Assembly (NCBI RefSeq): GCF_031457455.1
Contig: NZ_JAVDWU010000002.1
Span: 248,001 to 312,000 of the forward strand
Length of the DNA stretch: 64,000 nt
Direction of reading: 5' to 3'
Origin: Hydrogenophaga palleronii_A
GTDB lineage: Bacteria > Pseudomonadota > Gammaproteobacteria > Burkholderiales > Burkholderiaceae_C
Shown here: positions 34,689 to 41,162 of the stretch, piece after piece
Position numbering within the stretch: the stretch's first letter is position 1
How the letters are laid out: each line of letters opens with the position of its first letter
Position numbers and translations under genes: made by a program
Notes under the pieces: generated by a model
The model's database searches: none
Told to the model about the DNA's origin: nothing
What the model saw: the letters and a program-made list of their open reading frames with translations, nothing else

Positions 34689-35294
34689 TTGAACCTAGAA
34701 GTAGAGAAATCAGATGAACCGCTGTTGGGGCGTGTTATAGCGGCTGTAGAAAAACACTTGTGGGAAATCGGAGGATGGGGGCTATATATTGCAGGAACTG
34801 CAATAGTTCTGTTCTCCTTCTACAAACGATTTTATGGGGTTGTGGATCCAACTAAATTCAACGCTGAAGTGCTCGGAAACCTAGCAATCTTCGGAATGAT
34901 GCAGTTCGGGATTCTTCTAATGGGTGTGGCTGCCTTATTTGGAATCATCTACCGAGTGCATCGAAAGCAGGAATGGATTTACAAAACCACACTTTGGACT
35001 TTCGATCGAGTGAGAGAATATGGGTTGCATCTTGCCCAAAAAGACCCGGTCAACGAAAGAACGGTGAGCACTCAGCATTGGCCCTGGGGAGGTCATCACA
35101 CCGCGCAACTGGCGCATCTTGAGGCTGCAGCTCATAGATTCTGGACACTCTATGACCCAAGTGACACCTCGACCGCACCAACAAATGAAATGGTGGCGGA
35201 TTGGTTGATGCAAGAGCGCGGCGTTGCAAAAGACAAGGCAAGGGCTATAGCTTCGATATTGCGAGCAGATGGTCTTCCCGCTGGCCGCCGTTAG
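34689..35294 (+). CDS. Two-helix membrane protein of the island, function unknown
   Basis: A 201-residue protein with a TTG start (34689) after GAGG. Two transmembrane helices at about residues 29-46 and 66-88 are followed by a soluble cytoplasmic domain (about 95-201) with HWPWGGHHTAQL, DPSDTSTAPTNEMVADWL and a C-terminal ARAIASILRADGLPAGRR. I recall similar C-terminal segments near integrases in other proteobacterial islands but cannot name a family. A+T content is visibly higher than in the flanking chromosome, which points to horizontal origin. Possible roles include exclusion or defence, without evidence. Confidence 0.65.
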   Translation: MNLEVEKSDEPLLGRVIAAVEKHLWEIGGWGLYIAGTAIVLFSFYKRFYGVVDPTKFNAEVLGNLAIFGMMQFGILLMGVAALFGIIYRVHRKQEWIYKTTLWTFDRVREYGLHLAQKDPVNERTVSTQHWPWGGHHTAQLAHLEAAAHRFWTLYDPSDTSTAPTNEMVADWLMQERGVAKDKARAIASILRADGLPAGRR

Positions 35295-35309
35295 CCTGTG
35301 GGGAAAGAT

Positions 35310-35432
35310 GTCAATGGTTCCGAACCATTGACTTGTTATTCCCATCGATTGGTCCGACATATTTCGGAATAATCTAGTCTATTCATCGTAGCCCTCGATC
35401 AGTAAATTGCCCATGTCGAAATCCACCGACAT
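35310..35432. promoter_or_regulatory. Island control region: long palindrome and CGACAT motifs
   Basis: A perfect palindrome at 35310-35332 with 11-bp arms (GTCAATGGTTC and its complement) around one C. Downstream, CGACAT occurs at 35355 and 35427 and inverted (ATGTCG) at 35413. The region separates the membrane-protein gene from the AlpA-led operon, so it is a good candidate operator for an island regulator. The stem could also fold in RNA, but no T-run follows it. Confidence 0.5.
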
Positions 35433-35448
35433 ACAGTAAAGGGCAAAT

Positions 35449-35694
35449 ATGGCGATCTTGAGACTCCCAGCCGTCAAGGCTGAGACGGGGCACCGTTCAC
35501 ATGCGAGCATCTACAACGCGATTCGGGTGGGGCTGTTCACTAAGCCGGTGCCTATTGGGGAGCGTGCGGTAGGCTGGCCTGATAGCGAAGTGCAGGCGAT
35601 CAATGCCGCACGTATCGCCGGGAAATCAGAGGCTGAGATTCGGGAGTTGGTGAGTCGTTTGCACGCGAAGCGCGCAGACCTAGCCACGGTGTGA
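35449..35694 (+). CDS. AlpA-like small DNA-binding protein
   Basis: An 81-residue protein. RLPAVKAETGHRSHASIYNAIRVGLFTKPVPIGERAVGWPDSEVQAINAARIAGKSEAEIRELV fits the AlpA/excisionase-like MerR-fold helix-turn-helix, including the GWPDSEV motif. AlpA proteins act as excisionase activators or directionality factors for P4-type integrases. It leads a run of five or six closely spaced genes and is preceded by the palindromic control region. Confidence 0.82.
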   Translation: MAILRLPAVKAETGHRSHASIYNAIRVGLFTKPVPIGERAVGWPDSEVQAINAARIAGKSEAEIRELVSRLHAKRADLATV

Positions 35695-35706
35695 GGGGGA
35701 AAAGCC

Positions 35707-36000
35707 ATGACAAAAGAAAAGGCCACCTCCCCCGAAAAGAAAGCAGCCCTGGAAATGATCCGAACCGAGTTTAAGGGCAATGCTAGCAGTTCGCAACGCG
35801 CGCGGTTGTTGGAGGCGCTGTCGCGCTATTCCGTGACCACGTTTGAAGCCATGCGCTACCTGGATGTGTATCACTGCCCCGCACGAATTCTGCAATTGCG
35901 CAAACAGGGCTACAAAATCGCAACCCATTGGCAGACCGTGGAAACCGAATCGGGTGACAAACACCGGGTCGGGTTGTACGTTCTTGAGGGCCAGCCATGA
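35707..36000 (+). CDS. Small helix-turn-helix protein
   Basis: A 97-residue soluble protein. SSSQRARLLEALSRYSVTTFEAMRYLDVYHCPARILQLRKQGYKIATHWQTVETESGDKHRVGLYVLEG has the winged-helix pattern common in phage and island proteins (a short helix-turn-helix and a beta-hairpin wing). It follows the AlpA-like gene by 12 bases and overlaps the next gene by 4 bases (ATGA). It is probably a DNA-binding regulator; its target is unknown. Confidence 0.75.
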   Translation: MTKEKATSPEKKAALEMIRTEFKGNASSSQRARLLEALSRYSVTTFEAMRYLDVYHCPARILQLRKQGYKIATHWQTVETESGDKHRVGLYVLEGQP

Positions 36001-36233
36001 ACCAGACAAACGATCTTGAAACACCAACGGCCGAACGGGAGGGCAAGGCCTTTGCTACGCTGGCGGCGCAGTTTGCTTTGCTGGGGTACGTGTTGATCAA
36101 GGGAGACCCGGCGATAGACGGGCAGGCGCTGTATTACGCAATGCGACTTGGCACGGTGCAACCGTTGGCGACCCTGGAGGCTGCAACGATGTTCCTTGCG
36201 GGGGTGCTGGGGACGGGTGATGGCGGGGGGTAA
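35997..36233 (+). CDS. Small island protein, function unknown
   Basis: A 78-residue, Ala-rich protein (AFATLAAQFALLGYVLIKGDPAIDGQALYYAMRLGTVQPLATLEAATMFLAGVLG) without clear transmembrane helices. The ATG overlaps the previous stop by 4 bases, and its 3' end overlaps the next start, so it is part of a translationally coupled set. The central segment resembles short hypothetical proteins of integrase islands; no function is assigned. Confidence 0.6.
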   Translation: MNQTNDLETPTAEREGKAFATLAAQFALLGYVLIKGDPAIDGQALYYAMRLGTVQPLATLEAATMFLAGVLGTGDGGG

Positions 36234-36714
36234 CGCGCGGTACAAGGGAACCAAGTACGCCGAGCCATTCGTGGGCATCGTGCGCAGCGTGTTCGAATCT
36301 CCGGCCTTTGTCGGACTTAGCCCTCATGCCTGTAAGCTGCTACTTGAGTTGGCCGGGCAATACCGGGGGGACAACAACGGCAATCTGACGGTGGCATGGT
36401 CGGTGGTGAGCAAACGCGGCTGGCGATCCAGAACAACGCTCTGGCGCTGTAAGTCAGAGCTGATCAAAGCTGGCTTTGTGTACGTGACCCGCAAAGGTCA
36501 CATGCCGTCCACCTGTGAACTGCTCGCCTTGACCTGGTTTCCGCTGGACGTATCGCCAAAATTCGACCCCGAAGCATTGCACTGTTTCAAAGCCAAGGCC
36601 TATCGAATTGACACACCTTTGCCCATGCCCAATGCAAAGCCCAAGCGAGACTGGACATTACCCAATGGGGGACGGCAGCCAGATGAAAAAACGCAAAGCT
36701 TTGTCCACGGCTGA
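36220..36714 (+). CDS. Winged-helix protein, possibly replication-related
   Basis: A 164-residue protein. GLSPHACKLLLELAGQYRGDNNGNLTVAWSVVSKRGWRSRTTLWRCKSELIKAGFVYVTRKG is a winged helix like those of plasmid and phage replication or regulatory proteins. The C-terminal part is Pro/Lys-rich. The ATG at 36220 lies inside the end of the preceding gene. A 19-bp direct repeat (36704-36722 and 36736-36754) starts at its 3' end and could be an iteron-like site. The replication role is inference. Confidence 0.6.
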   Translation: MAGGNARYKGTKYAEPFVGIVRSVFESPAFVGLSPHACKLLLELAGQYRGDNNGNLTVAWSVVSKRGWRSRTTLWRCKSELIKAGFVYVTRKGHMPSTCELLALTWFPLDVSPKFDPEALHCFKAKAYRIDTPLPMPNAKPKRDWTLPNGGRQPDEKTQSFVHG

Positions 36715-36754
36715 AACCATGAGAGGCGCTGCAAGTCCACCGCTGAAACCATCA
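36704..36754 (+). repeat. Direct repeat at the end of the winged-helix gene
   Basis: The 19-base unit TCCACSGCTGAAACCATSA appears at 36704-36722 and 36736-36754 (32-base period, two differences, S = C or G). It covers the stop of one gene and the start of the next ORF. Period and position could suit an origin iteron or a decayed coding repeat. Confidence 0.5.
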
Positions 36755-36994
36755 AGGGGCGCACATGTCTTTGTACGATTCGCAGATGGACTTGCAGACG
36801 CCATTTCCGCCGGTTTCGATGTTTCAGAGATGGACAGCTTTATAGAGAAGCCATTCTCTGTTCTGTCTCTCTCGGTCTGCTTCTGCTCTGCTGACGGGGC
36901 CAAACACCTAGCGGCCTCGCGCGCGCGCGCGTACCGGTCTCCGAAAAAGGCACTTAGACAATTGATTTCGTATTCAGTGGAGGCGGCGACATGA
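36719..36994 (+). CDS. Hypothetical small island ORF
   Basis: A 91-residue frame (MRGAASPPLKPSRGAHVFVRF... ISYSVEAAT) that ends in an ATGA overlap with the following gene, so it fits the coupling pattern of the cluster. It is low-complexity in part, includes a run of CG dinucleotides near 36920, and has no recognisable domain. It could be non-coding. A competing 26-residue frame starting MSLYDSQMDLQTP lies in the same stretch. Confidence 0.3.
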   Translation: MRGAASPPLKPSRGAHVFVRFADGLADAISAGFDVSEMDSFIEKPFSVLSLSVCFCSADGAKHLAASRARAYRSPKKALRQLISYSVEAAT

Positions 36995-37578
36995 GCAGGG
37001 GCGGTTCCCGTTGGGGAGCTGGCAGGCCAGCCACGCGCGCCAAAGCTGAGAACATGCAGCGCATTGATGTAAGGGAGTGGGCGCGGCGCGGCTATTTGAA
37101 AAGGGCAGCCACGTTTACCTGGTCCTGGCGGTGTGGCACTGAACCGGCGGGATCTATCGGGGTATCGGTTAGTTCGCCCAACCATTTGACGCTGCGTTAC
37201 ACCGTGACCGAAAACGGCGAACGGCGCGACGTTGCGCAAAGGGTCGAACTGCCGATGACTGCATGCCCTTATGGTGGCGCGAGACAATGGTTCGCCTGCC
37301 CTCGCTGTGGGCGGCGCGTGGCGCTGTTGTATCTTCGGTGGGGGCGGTTTGCCTGCCGAACCTGTCAGCGCATTGCATATGCCTCTCAGTCAGAAGATGA
37401 GATGGACCGGCTGTGGCGCAAGCAATCGCGGTTGTCAGCTCTTTTGGGTGATCACTGGCGCCGACCTAAGGGTATGCGGCAGCGTACCTATAAACACATC
37501 TTGGCGGGTGTAATGGACTGCGAACAGCTTCGGGAGGAGGCACTGAGTAGCTTGATGGCTCGCCTTCTATTGGCCTAG
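36991..37578 (+). CDS. Zinc-ribbon protein of integrase islands, function unknown
   Basis: A 195-residue protein. Residues 1-30 (GGSRWGAGRPATRAK) are basic, followed by a beta-rich part and a four-cysteine zinc ribbon (FACPRCGRR ... FACRTCQRIAYASQ). After that come helical repeats rich in Arg. The SRWGAGRP start and CxxC pair are a pattern I associate with uncharacterised proteins of small proteobacterial islands. It could bind DNA or RNA. It is the last gene of the coupled cluster and is followed by a terminator. Confidence 0.65.
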   Translation: MSRGGSRWGAGRPATRAKAENMQRIDVREWARRGYLKRAATFTWSWRCGTEPAGSIGVSVSSPNHLTLRYTVTENGERRDVAQRVELPMTACPYGGARQWFACPRCGRRVALLYLRWGRFACRTCQRIAYASQSEDEMDRLWRKQSRLSALLGDHWRRPKGMRQRTYKHILAGVMDCEQLREEALSSLMARLLLA

Positions 37579-37614
37579 TTCAATCGTTGGTGCTCAAGGT
37601 ATCTCCCAAAGAAA

Positions 37615-37634
37615 AAACCCGCCGAAGCGGGTTT
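37615..37634. terminator. Terminator hairpin after the island cluster
   Basis: Stem AAACCCGC / GCGGGTTT with a CGAA loop, preceded by A-run and followed by TT. Its symmetry would let it serve the plus-strand cluster and the convergent lipoprotein gene. Confidence 0.7.
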
Positions 37635-37674
37635 ATGCAAAACGCTAGCCACGGACGCGGCCGGAAAATTCACA

Positions 37675-38055
37675 TCATCTGTAATTGCTTGCGCCGTTAG
37701 GTGTTGTCAGAGTCAGCACGTCAGTCGACTTGCTGTAGTTCCCGGTTGTGTTTAACGCGGTACATTGATTGTTCGTCCTTGCGTCATACGGTGAAACGAT
37801 GCAACCAGTAATGGCAAAGGAGCCCGAGGTTTGCGAGCCAATGACCGTCAACGTGCACAGACAACGAACTGCGCTGGGGGGAAACAGTGCAACGGTGAGG
37901 CTTTGACCTAGCTGCAGCGCTTGCATATCAAGGGTGGCGCCGGTATCTGTGTTGGTCCACAAACTGTTCAAAGGCTTATCAACTGGACCATCACTGCCGC
38001 CGCCACAGGCTGCAAGCAAAATTGCTGCAGTCGCTGCCACTAGTAATTTCTTCAC
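37675..38055 (-). CDS. Small secreted lipoprotein, function unknown
   Basis: A 126-residue protein with a lipoprotein signal (MKKLLVAATAAILLAAC, lipobox LAAC), then GGGSDGP. The mature part is short, beta-rich, and contains four Cys (RCLCTLTV, ITGCIVSP, NNQCTAL) that may form disulfides. The start is GTG at 38055 after AGGAG. It is divergent from the SHOCT lipoprotein gene inside the island, so it is probably island cargo. No family was recognised. Confidence 0.65.
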   Translation of the reverse strand: MKKLLVAATAAILLAACGGGSDGPVDKPLNSLWTNTDTGATLDMQALQLGQSLTVALFPPSAVRCLCTLTVIGSQTSGSFAITGCIVSPYDARTNNQCTALNTTGNYSKSTDVLTLTTPNGASNYR

Positions 38056-38243
38056 TGTCGTGTCTCCTGATGTGGGTGTAGTCAGGCACCCCTTTCCTGC
38101 CGTGGTCTGGGAAGCGGCTAAGAAATATTAAGCAGATCAAAGCCGAATTCGTAACACGATGTACGAGTATAGCCAGCTACACTTGTCTGGCGGTCTTTGT
38201 CGCAAGTCGCTAGCAGTTTTCGTGACCTAGCTCACTAACTGAG

Positions 38244-38258
38244 TTGGCAAATTGCCAA
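38244..38258. promoter_or_regulatory. Short palindrome just ahead of the SHOCT lipoprotein gene
   Basis: TTGGCAA-A-TTGCCAA, a perfect dyad directly before the ribosome-binding site of the gene starting at 38272. It could be an operator or a leader hairpin. The rest of the 216 bases between the two divergent lipoprotein genes shows no clear promoter boxes. Confidence 0.35.
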
Positions 38259-38271
38259 GTGAAGGGCTTTC

Positions 38272-38760
38272 GTGTTTCGCTCTTGGTTTTCTGTTTTTGC
38301 CGCTGCGGCGCTGTTTGGCTGCGCTGTGTCCCCCGTAATCTCGCCTGGTTCCAGTGAGTCCGGCTTTGCAGATGCGGTCTTTAAGGGAGAGGAGCTGGAG
38401 GTTGCCTCTCTCACTCCGGGCATGGAGCAATTCCGCATCTTTGAGCAAGGCGCAACAGGGTTCGTGCCCTTGTCTGGTGTCGTGGAAGATGTGGAGCACA
38501 ACGCGGCGAAGTTTTGCGAGCACAAGGGCTCCGTCGTTCGCGCGGTGAAGTGGCGCAGATCAGTACCGCCTCATATCCTCGGAAACTTTCCCCGCGCTGA
38601 GCTTGTTTTTGAGTGCCATCCGGTGAAGGCAGCAGACCGAGCAGAGACGGCACCACAACAAGATCGCCTCACCCAGCTCGAAAGGCTCAAGAAACTGTTG
38701 GACAGTGGCGCGTTGACGCAGCAGGAATACGACTCTGAAAAAGCAAAAATTCTCAACTGA
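38272..38760 (+). CDS. Lipoprotein with C-terminal SHOCT domain
   Basis: A 162-residue protein. The signal and lipobox FRSWFSVFAAAALFGC put it on a membrane surface. The middle includes ATGFVPLSGVVEDVEHNAAKFC, and the C-terminus LTQLERLKKLLDSGALTQQEYDSEKAKIL is a SHOCT short helical module, often an oligomerisation element. The start is GTG at 38272 with AAGGG ahead. It is the last gene before the right arm repeat, so it is island cargo. Function unknown. Confidence 0.7.
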   Translation: MFRSWFSVFAAAALFGCAVSPVISPGSSESGFADAVFKGEELEVASLTPGMEQFRIFEQGATGFVPLSGVVEDVEHNAAKFCEHKGSVVRAVKWRRSVPPHILGNFPRAELVFECHPVKAADRAETAPQQDRLTQLERLKKLLDSGALTQQEYDSEKAKILN

Positions 38761-38780
38761 GCAAGGCTAGGTCGCCAGTC

Positions 38781-38805
38781 TGTGGGGAACAAAGGGGGGA
38801 ACAAA
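38781..38805 (+). repeat. Right paired arm-type repeat of the island
   Basis: GTGGGGAACAA at 38782 and GGGGGGAACAA at 38794, the same 12-base spacing and orientation as at 33227-33251 (23 of 25 positions equal). It marks the inner right edge of the element. Confidence 0.65.
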
Positions 38806-38839
38806 TGAAATTGAACCTTAGCAAAAGTTAGCGTTCATG

Positions 38840-38876
38840 CGGGTTCTGGACGTTCATTCAGTAGACCCCAGCACCA
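38840..38876. other. Candidate right attachment remnant
   Basis: CGGGTTC, GTTCA and CCCCAGC-ACCA occur here in the order of the tmRNA 3' end (GGTTCAAATC ... CCCCAGCTCCACCA), directly before a terminator. The match is short and imperfect, so this is only a candidate attR or displaced ssrA tail. Confidence 0.25.
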
Positions 38877-38904
38877 GGGCCCGGATTGTCTCCGGGCCCT
38901 TTTT
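38876..38904 (+). terminator. Terminator at the right edge of the island (possibly the original ssrA terminator)
   Basis: Stem AGGGCCCGGA / TCCGGGCCCT with a 5-base loop and five T. There is no gene directly before it on the plus strand other than the island, so it may have ended ssrA before integration. Confidence 0.75.
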
Positions 38905-38950
38905 ATTTGCCACGACAGCCACCCACCGCGGCGCTACCAGCGTGCAGGCG

Positions 38951-39559
38951 TCAGGGTTTGCGTTCTGCAGGCTGTGGTTGAGACGGCAGGCGAGCTGCGC
39001 GGTCGCGAAGTCGCTTGTTTCTGTTCCATCGTGTCCTCAGTACCCACAAGCCACTGGCCAGGAAATACACGGCGATTCCGCTCGCACTTGCCACGATGGC
39101 CAAACCCACGACCAAAGGCTTGCCAACCGTGCGGAGGTGCTCGGCCCAGTAGGCCGCACGGTCGGACAATCCGGTGATCTCTGGCGGTTCGACTTGGGCA
39201 TCTTCGAGCACCCTCATGGCCTCTTCTTCAGAAACTGGTGGCTCACCCAGCACCGCTTTGCCGAGTCGGTAGGCGCCGTAGTAAACAGGGCCAAAGGTCA
39301 CGGGATTGGTGACCAGCGTACTGGCCACCGCCATCGGGAGGTTGGCCCGCAGAATCACGGCCAGGGTGGCAGAAAAAGGTATCTGGGCAACAGGAATGAG
39401 CAGGCCGAAAAAGATGCCCAGGGCCAAGCCAAGGGAGATGCCCTTGCGGCTGAAGTGCCACAGTCTCGGGTGCCGTAGCGCAGGACCCATCCACCTCAGC
39501 CAGCGGTTCTGAAGCAGTGTCTCCGGCTTGGGTAGCCATGACTTGAGTCTTTTTTTCAT
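38951..39559 (-). CDS. DUF2062 membrane protein
   Basis: A 202-residue protein. The DUF2062 core (GISLGLALGIFFGLLIPVAQIPFSATLAVILRANLPMAVASTLVTNPVTFGPVYYGAYRLG) has two helices with the conserved NP motif, and a further helix lies at about 150-172. The ends are basic. The family is widespread in proteobacteria and of unknown function. It is the first chromosomal gene right of the island, convergent with the terminator. Confidence 0.85.
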   Translation of the reverse strand: MKKRLKSWLPKPETLLQNRWLRWMGPALRHPRLWHFSRKGISLGLALGIFFGLLIPVAQIPFSATLAVILRANLPMAVASTLVTNPVTFGPVYYGAYRLGKAVLGEPPVSEEEAMRVLEDAQVEPPEITGLSDRAAYWAEHLRTVGKPLVVGLAIVASASGIAVYFLASGLWVLRTRWNRNKRLRDRAARLPSQPQPAERKP

Positions 39560-39653
39560 TTGGAATCAGATGCGGATGGCAGGGCGCCAATCAACCTCTT
39601 ATTTTCGCCGAACCAGATGACACATCCGCCTGAGCAGCGACAATTCCATCACG

Positions 39654-40391
39654 ATGATGCAGTTGCAAGACATATTGTTTTCACAAGGTTTCGGCACGCG
39701 ACGGATCTGCTGTGGACTGGTTCAGCAGGGGTTTGTTGCGGTGGGAGAGGCGAAGGAGGCGTGTACCGATCCACTGGCACTTCTTCCGACCGAAGACCTT
39801 GTATTTTGGGTTCAGGGCGTTCGGTGGGTTTACCAGGAACGGGCCTATCTGATGCTCCACAAGCCTTCGGGTTTTGAGTGCTCGCAGAAGCCGGGCACCT
39901 ACCCCAGCGTGTACACCCTGTTGCCAGGACCTTTGCGCCAGCGTGGGGGGAGCGCTGCGGCGGGCGTGCAGGCCGTCGGCAGGCTTGACCAAGACACCAC
40001 TGGGTTGTTGCTGTTGTCGGATGATGGCAAGTTCATCCACCGGATGACGTCGCCCCGGCATCACGTGCCCAAGGTGTATGAGGCGCAGGTCAAGCACCCG
40101 CTCGACGATCGCATGACCACTCGCCTGCTGGAGGGGGTGGTGCTGGATGACGATCCCAAGCCGGTACGCGCCCAGGCCTGCACAGCCGTCAGTGAGCACC
40201 TTCTCCGAATGACGCTGACCGAGGGCAAATACCATCAGGTCAAGCGGATGATCGCGGCGGTGGGCAACCGGGTGGAGGCATTGCACCGGTCGGCCATCGG
40301 CCCCTTGGCACTTTCGGATTCGTTGCCGGAGGGACAGTGGCGCTGGCTGACGCGCAATGAAATCGAGACGCTGACGCAGAAGGTCAGGTGA
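39654..40391 (+). CDS. 16S rRNA pseudouridine synthase, RsuA family
   Basis: A 245-residue protein: an N-terminal S4-like segment (QLQDILFSQGFGTRRICCGLVQQGFV) and a catalytic domain with the Asp in AVGRLDQDTTGLLLLSDDG, then GKYHQVKRMIAAVGNRVEALHR. RsuA changes U516 of 16S rRNA; the KYHQVKRM segment is close to RsuA. The start is at ATG 39654 or 39657. It stands alone. Confidence 0.88.
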   Translation: MMQLQDILFSQGFGTRRICCGLVQQGFVAVGEAKEACTDPLALLPTEDLVFWVQGVRWVYQERAYLMLHKPSGFECSQKPGTYPSVYTLLPGPLRQRGGSAAAGVQAVGRLDQDTTGLLLLSDDGKFIHRMTSPRHHVPKVYEAQVKHPLDDRMTTRLLEGVVLDDDPKPVRAQACTAVSEHLLRMTLTEGKYHQVKRMIAAVGNRVEALHRSAIGPLALSDSLPEGQWRWLTRNEIETLTQKVR

Positions 40392-40430
40392 GACCGCGGG
40401 GGCTCGTGGCTGGGGCGGCGCCCTGAGAGA

Positions 40431-41162
40431 TCAGAGCAGGTCACCCTTGCGGCTGTCCAGTGGCATGAGAAAAGAGTTTTCGTCTTGCCACTGCGAATGA
40501 AAGTCGCTGCGGATGCCGCCGGTGGTGCTGTTGGACCAGTTGGACACCGGGCTGAAGTCGCTGTTCCGGCTGCTTCGCTGGCGCGTCAGAGCCGTGCGCA
40601 GGTTCGCCTGCGCTGCGATGATGGCCCGCTCTTCCTGCTCGCGCTCACGCATGGCCTGGATGGTGGGTGATTCCCCCAGAAATTCAGCACGGATCTCAAC
40701 CACCGAAGGCAGGTTGTTGGACCGGACCACCCAGTACGGCAGGCCGCACTGGGTCAGAAGGGAGTGCTTGAGCATGCGGGTGCTCCGGGGAAGACCTGCG
40801 GAGCCCGGCACGTCCAGGCACCCCACCACCCTGCCATCTGGCTGGCAAATGGTGAAGGTGCAGTAGACACTGCCCAGCAACCGGTACCAGTGCATGCCCT
40901 GTTCCCGGTCCCTTGGCAGGGTGAACCGGGTGACGGGCAGTTTCACCATCACATGATGGTCATAGAACGTACGGGACAGCCAATGCCAGACCCTGGCTTC
41001 TTCGCTGTTGGTCAATGCGCGCGTGCTGAGCGGCCAATGCTTGGGAATGCGGCGCTGGTTCCGGGCCGTGCGCGCCACCCAGGTGCGATGCAGCCACGCT
41101 CCCAGCGCCATCAGGAGCGGAGCGAGGGCTGCGAGCAGCCAAGGGTTGTGCCATTCAATCAT
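40431..41162 (-). CDS. Membrane-anchored DUF2726-like protein
   Basis: A 243-residue protein with one N-terminal helix (NPWLLAALAPLLMALGAWLH). The central part (RVWHWLSRTFYDHHVMVKLPVTRFTLPRD ... VVGCLDVPGSAGLPRSTRMLKHSLLTQCGLPYWVV) has the layout of DUF2726 domains, which belong to the restriction-endonuclease-like fold, but the acidic core residues are not obvious. The C-terminus is Ser/Asn-rich. The 228 bases upstream (41163-41390) must hold its promoter; I see no RNA or other feature there. Confidence 0.5.
   Translation of the reverse strand: MIEWHNPWLLAALAPLLMALGAWLHRTWVARTARNQRRIPKHWPLSTRALTNSEEARVWHWLSRTFYDHHVMVKLPVTRFTLPRDREQGMHWYRLLGSVYCTFTICQPDGRVVGCLDVPGSAGLPRSTRMLKHSLLTQCGLPYWVVRSNNLPSVVEIRAEFLGESPTIQAMREREQEERAIIAAQANLRTALTRQRSSRNSDFSPVSNWSNSTTGGIRSDFHSQWQDENSFLMPLDSRKGDLL

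Larger units (their letters stand above)
33115..38876. mobile_element. Genomic island integrated at the 3' end of ssrA
   Basis: A 5.8-kb element that begins at the tmRNA 3' end with a tyrosine integrase reading away from it. It contains an AlpA-like gene, several tightly packed small genes, and two lipoprotein genes. A 25-bp paired repeat (units GTGGGGAACAA, 12 bases apart) occurs at 33227-33251 and 38781-38805, consistent with integrase arm sites near both ends. ssrA is a classic integration target. The right edge is set at the terminator at 38876; the exact core att repeat was not resolved. No structural phage, conjugation or resistance genes are seen, so it resembles a small satellite-like island. 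Confidence 0.8.

Noticed and set aside
36915..36935. Alternating CG run as a Z-DNA or CRISPR-like signal
   Set aside because: It is a single short dinucleotide run with no repeats and spacers. No CRISPR array was found anywhere in the window.
38840..38876. A second full tRNA or tmRNA gene at the right edge of the island
   Set aside because: Only short, broken similarity to the tmRNA 3' end; it cannot fold into an acceptor and T-arm.
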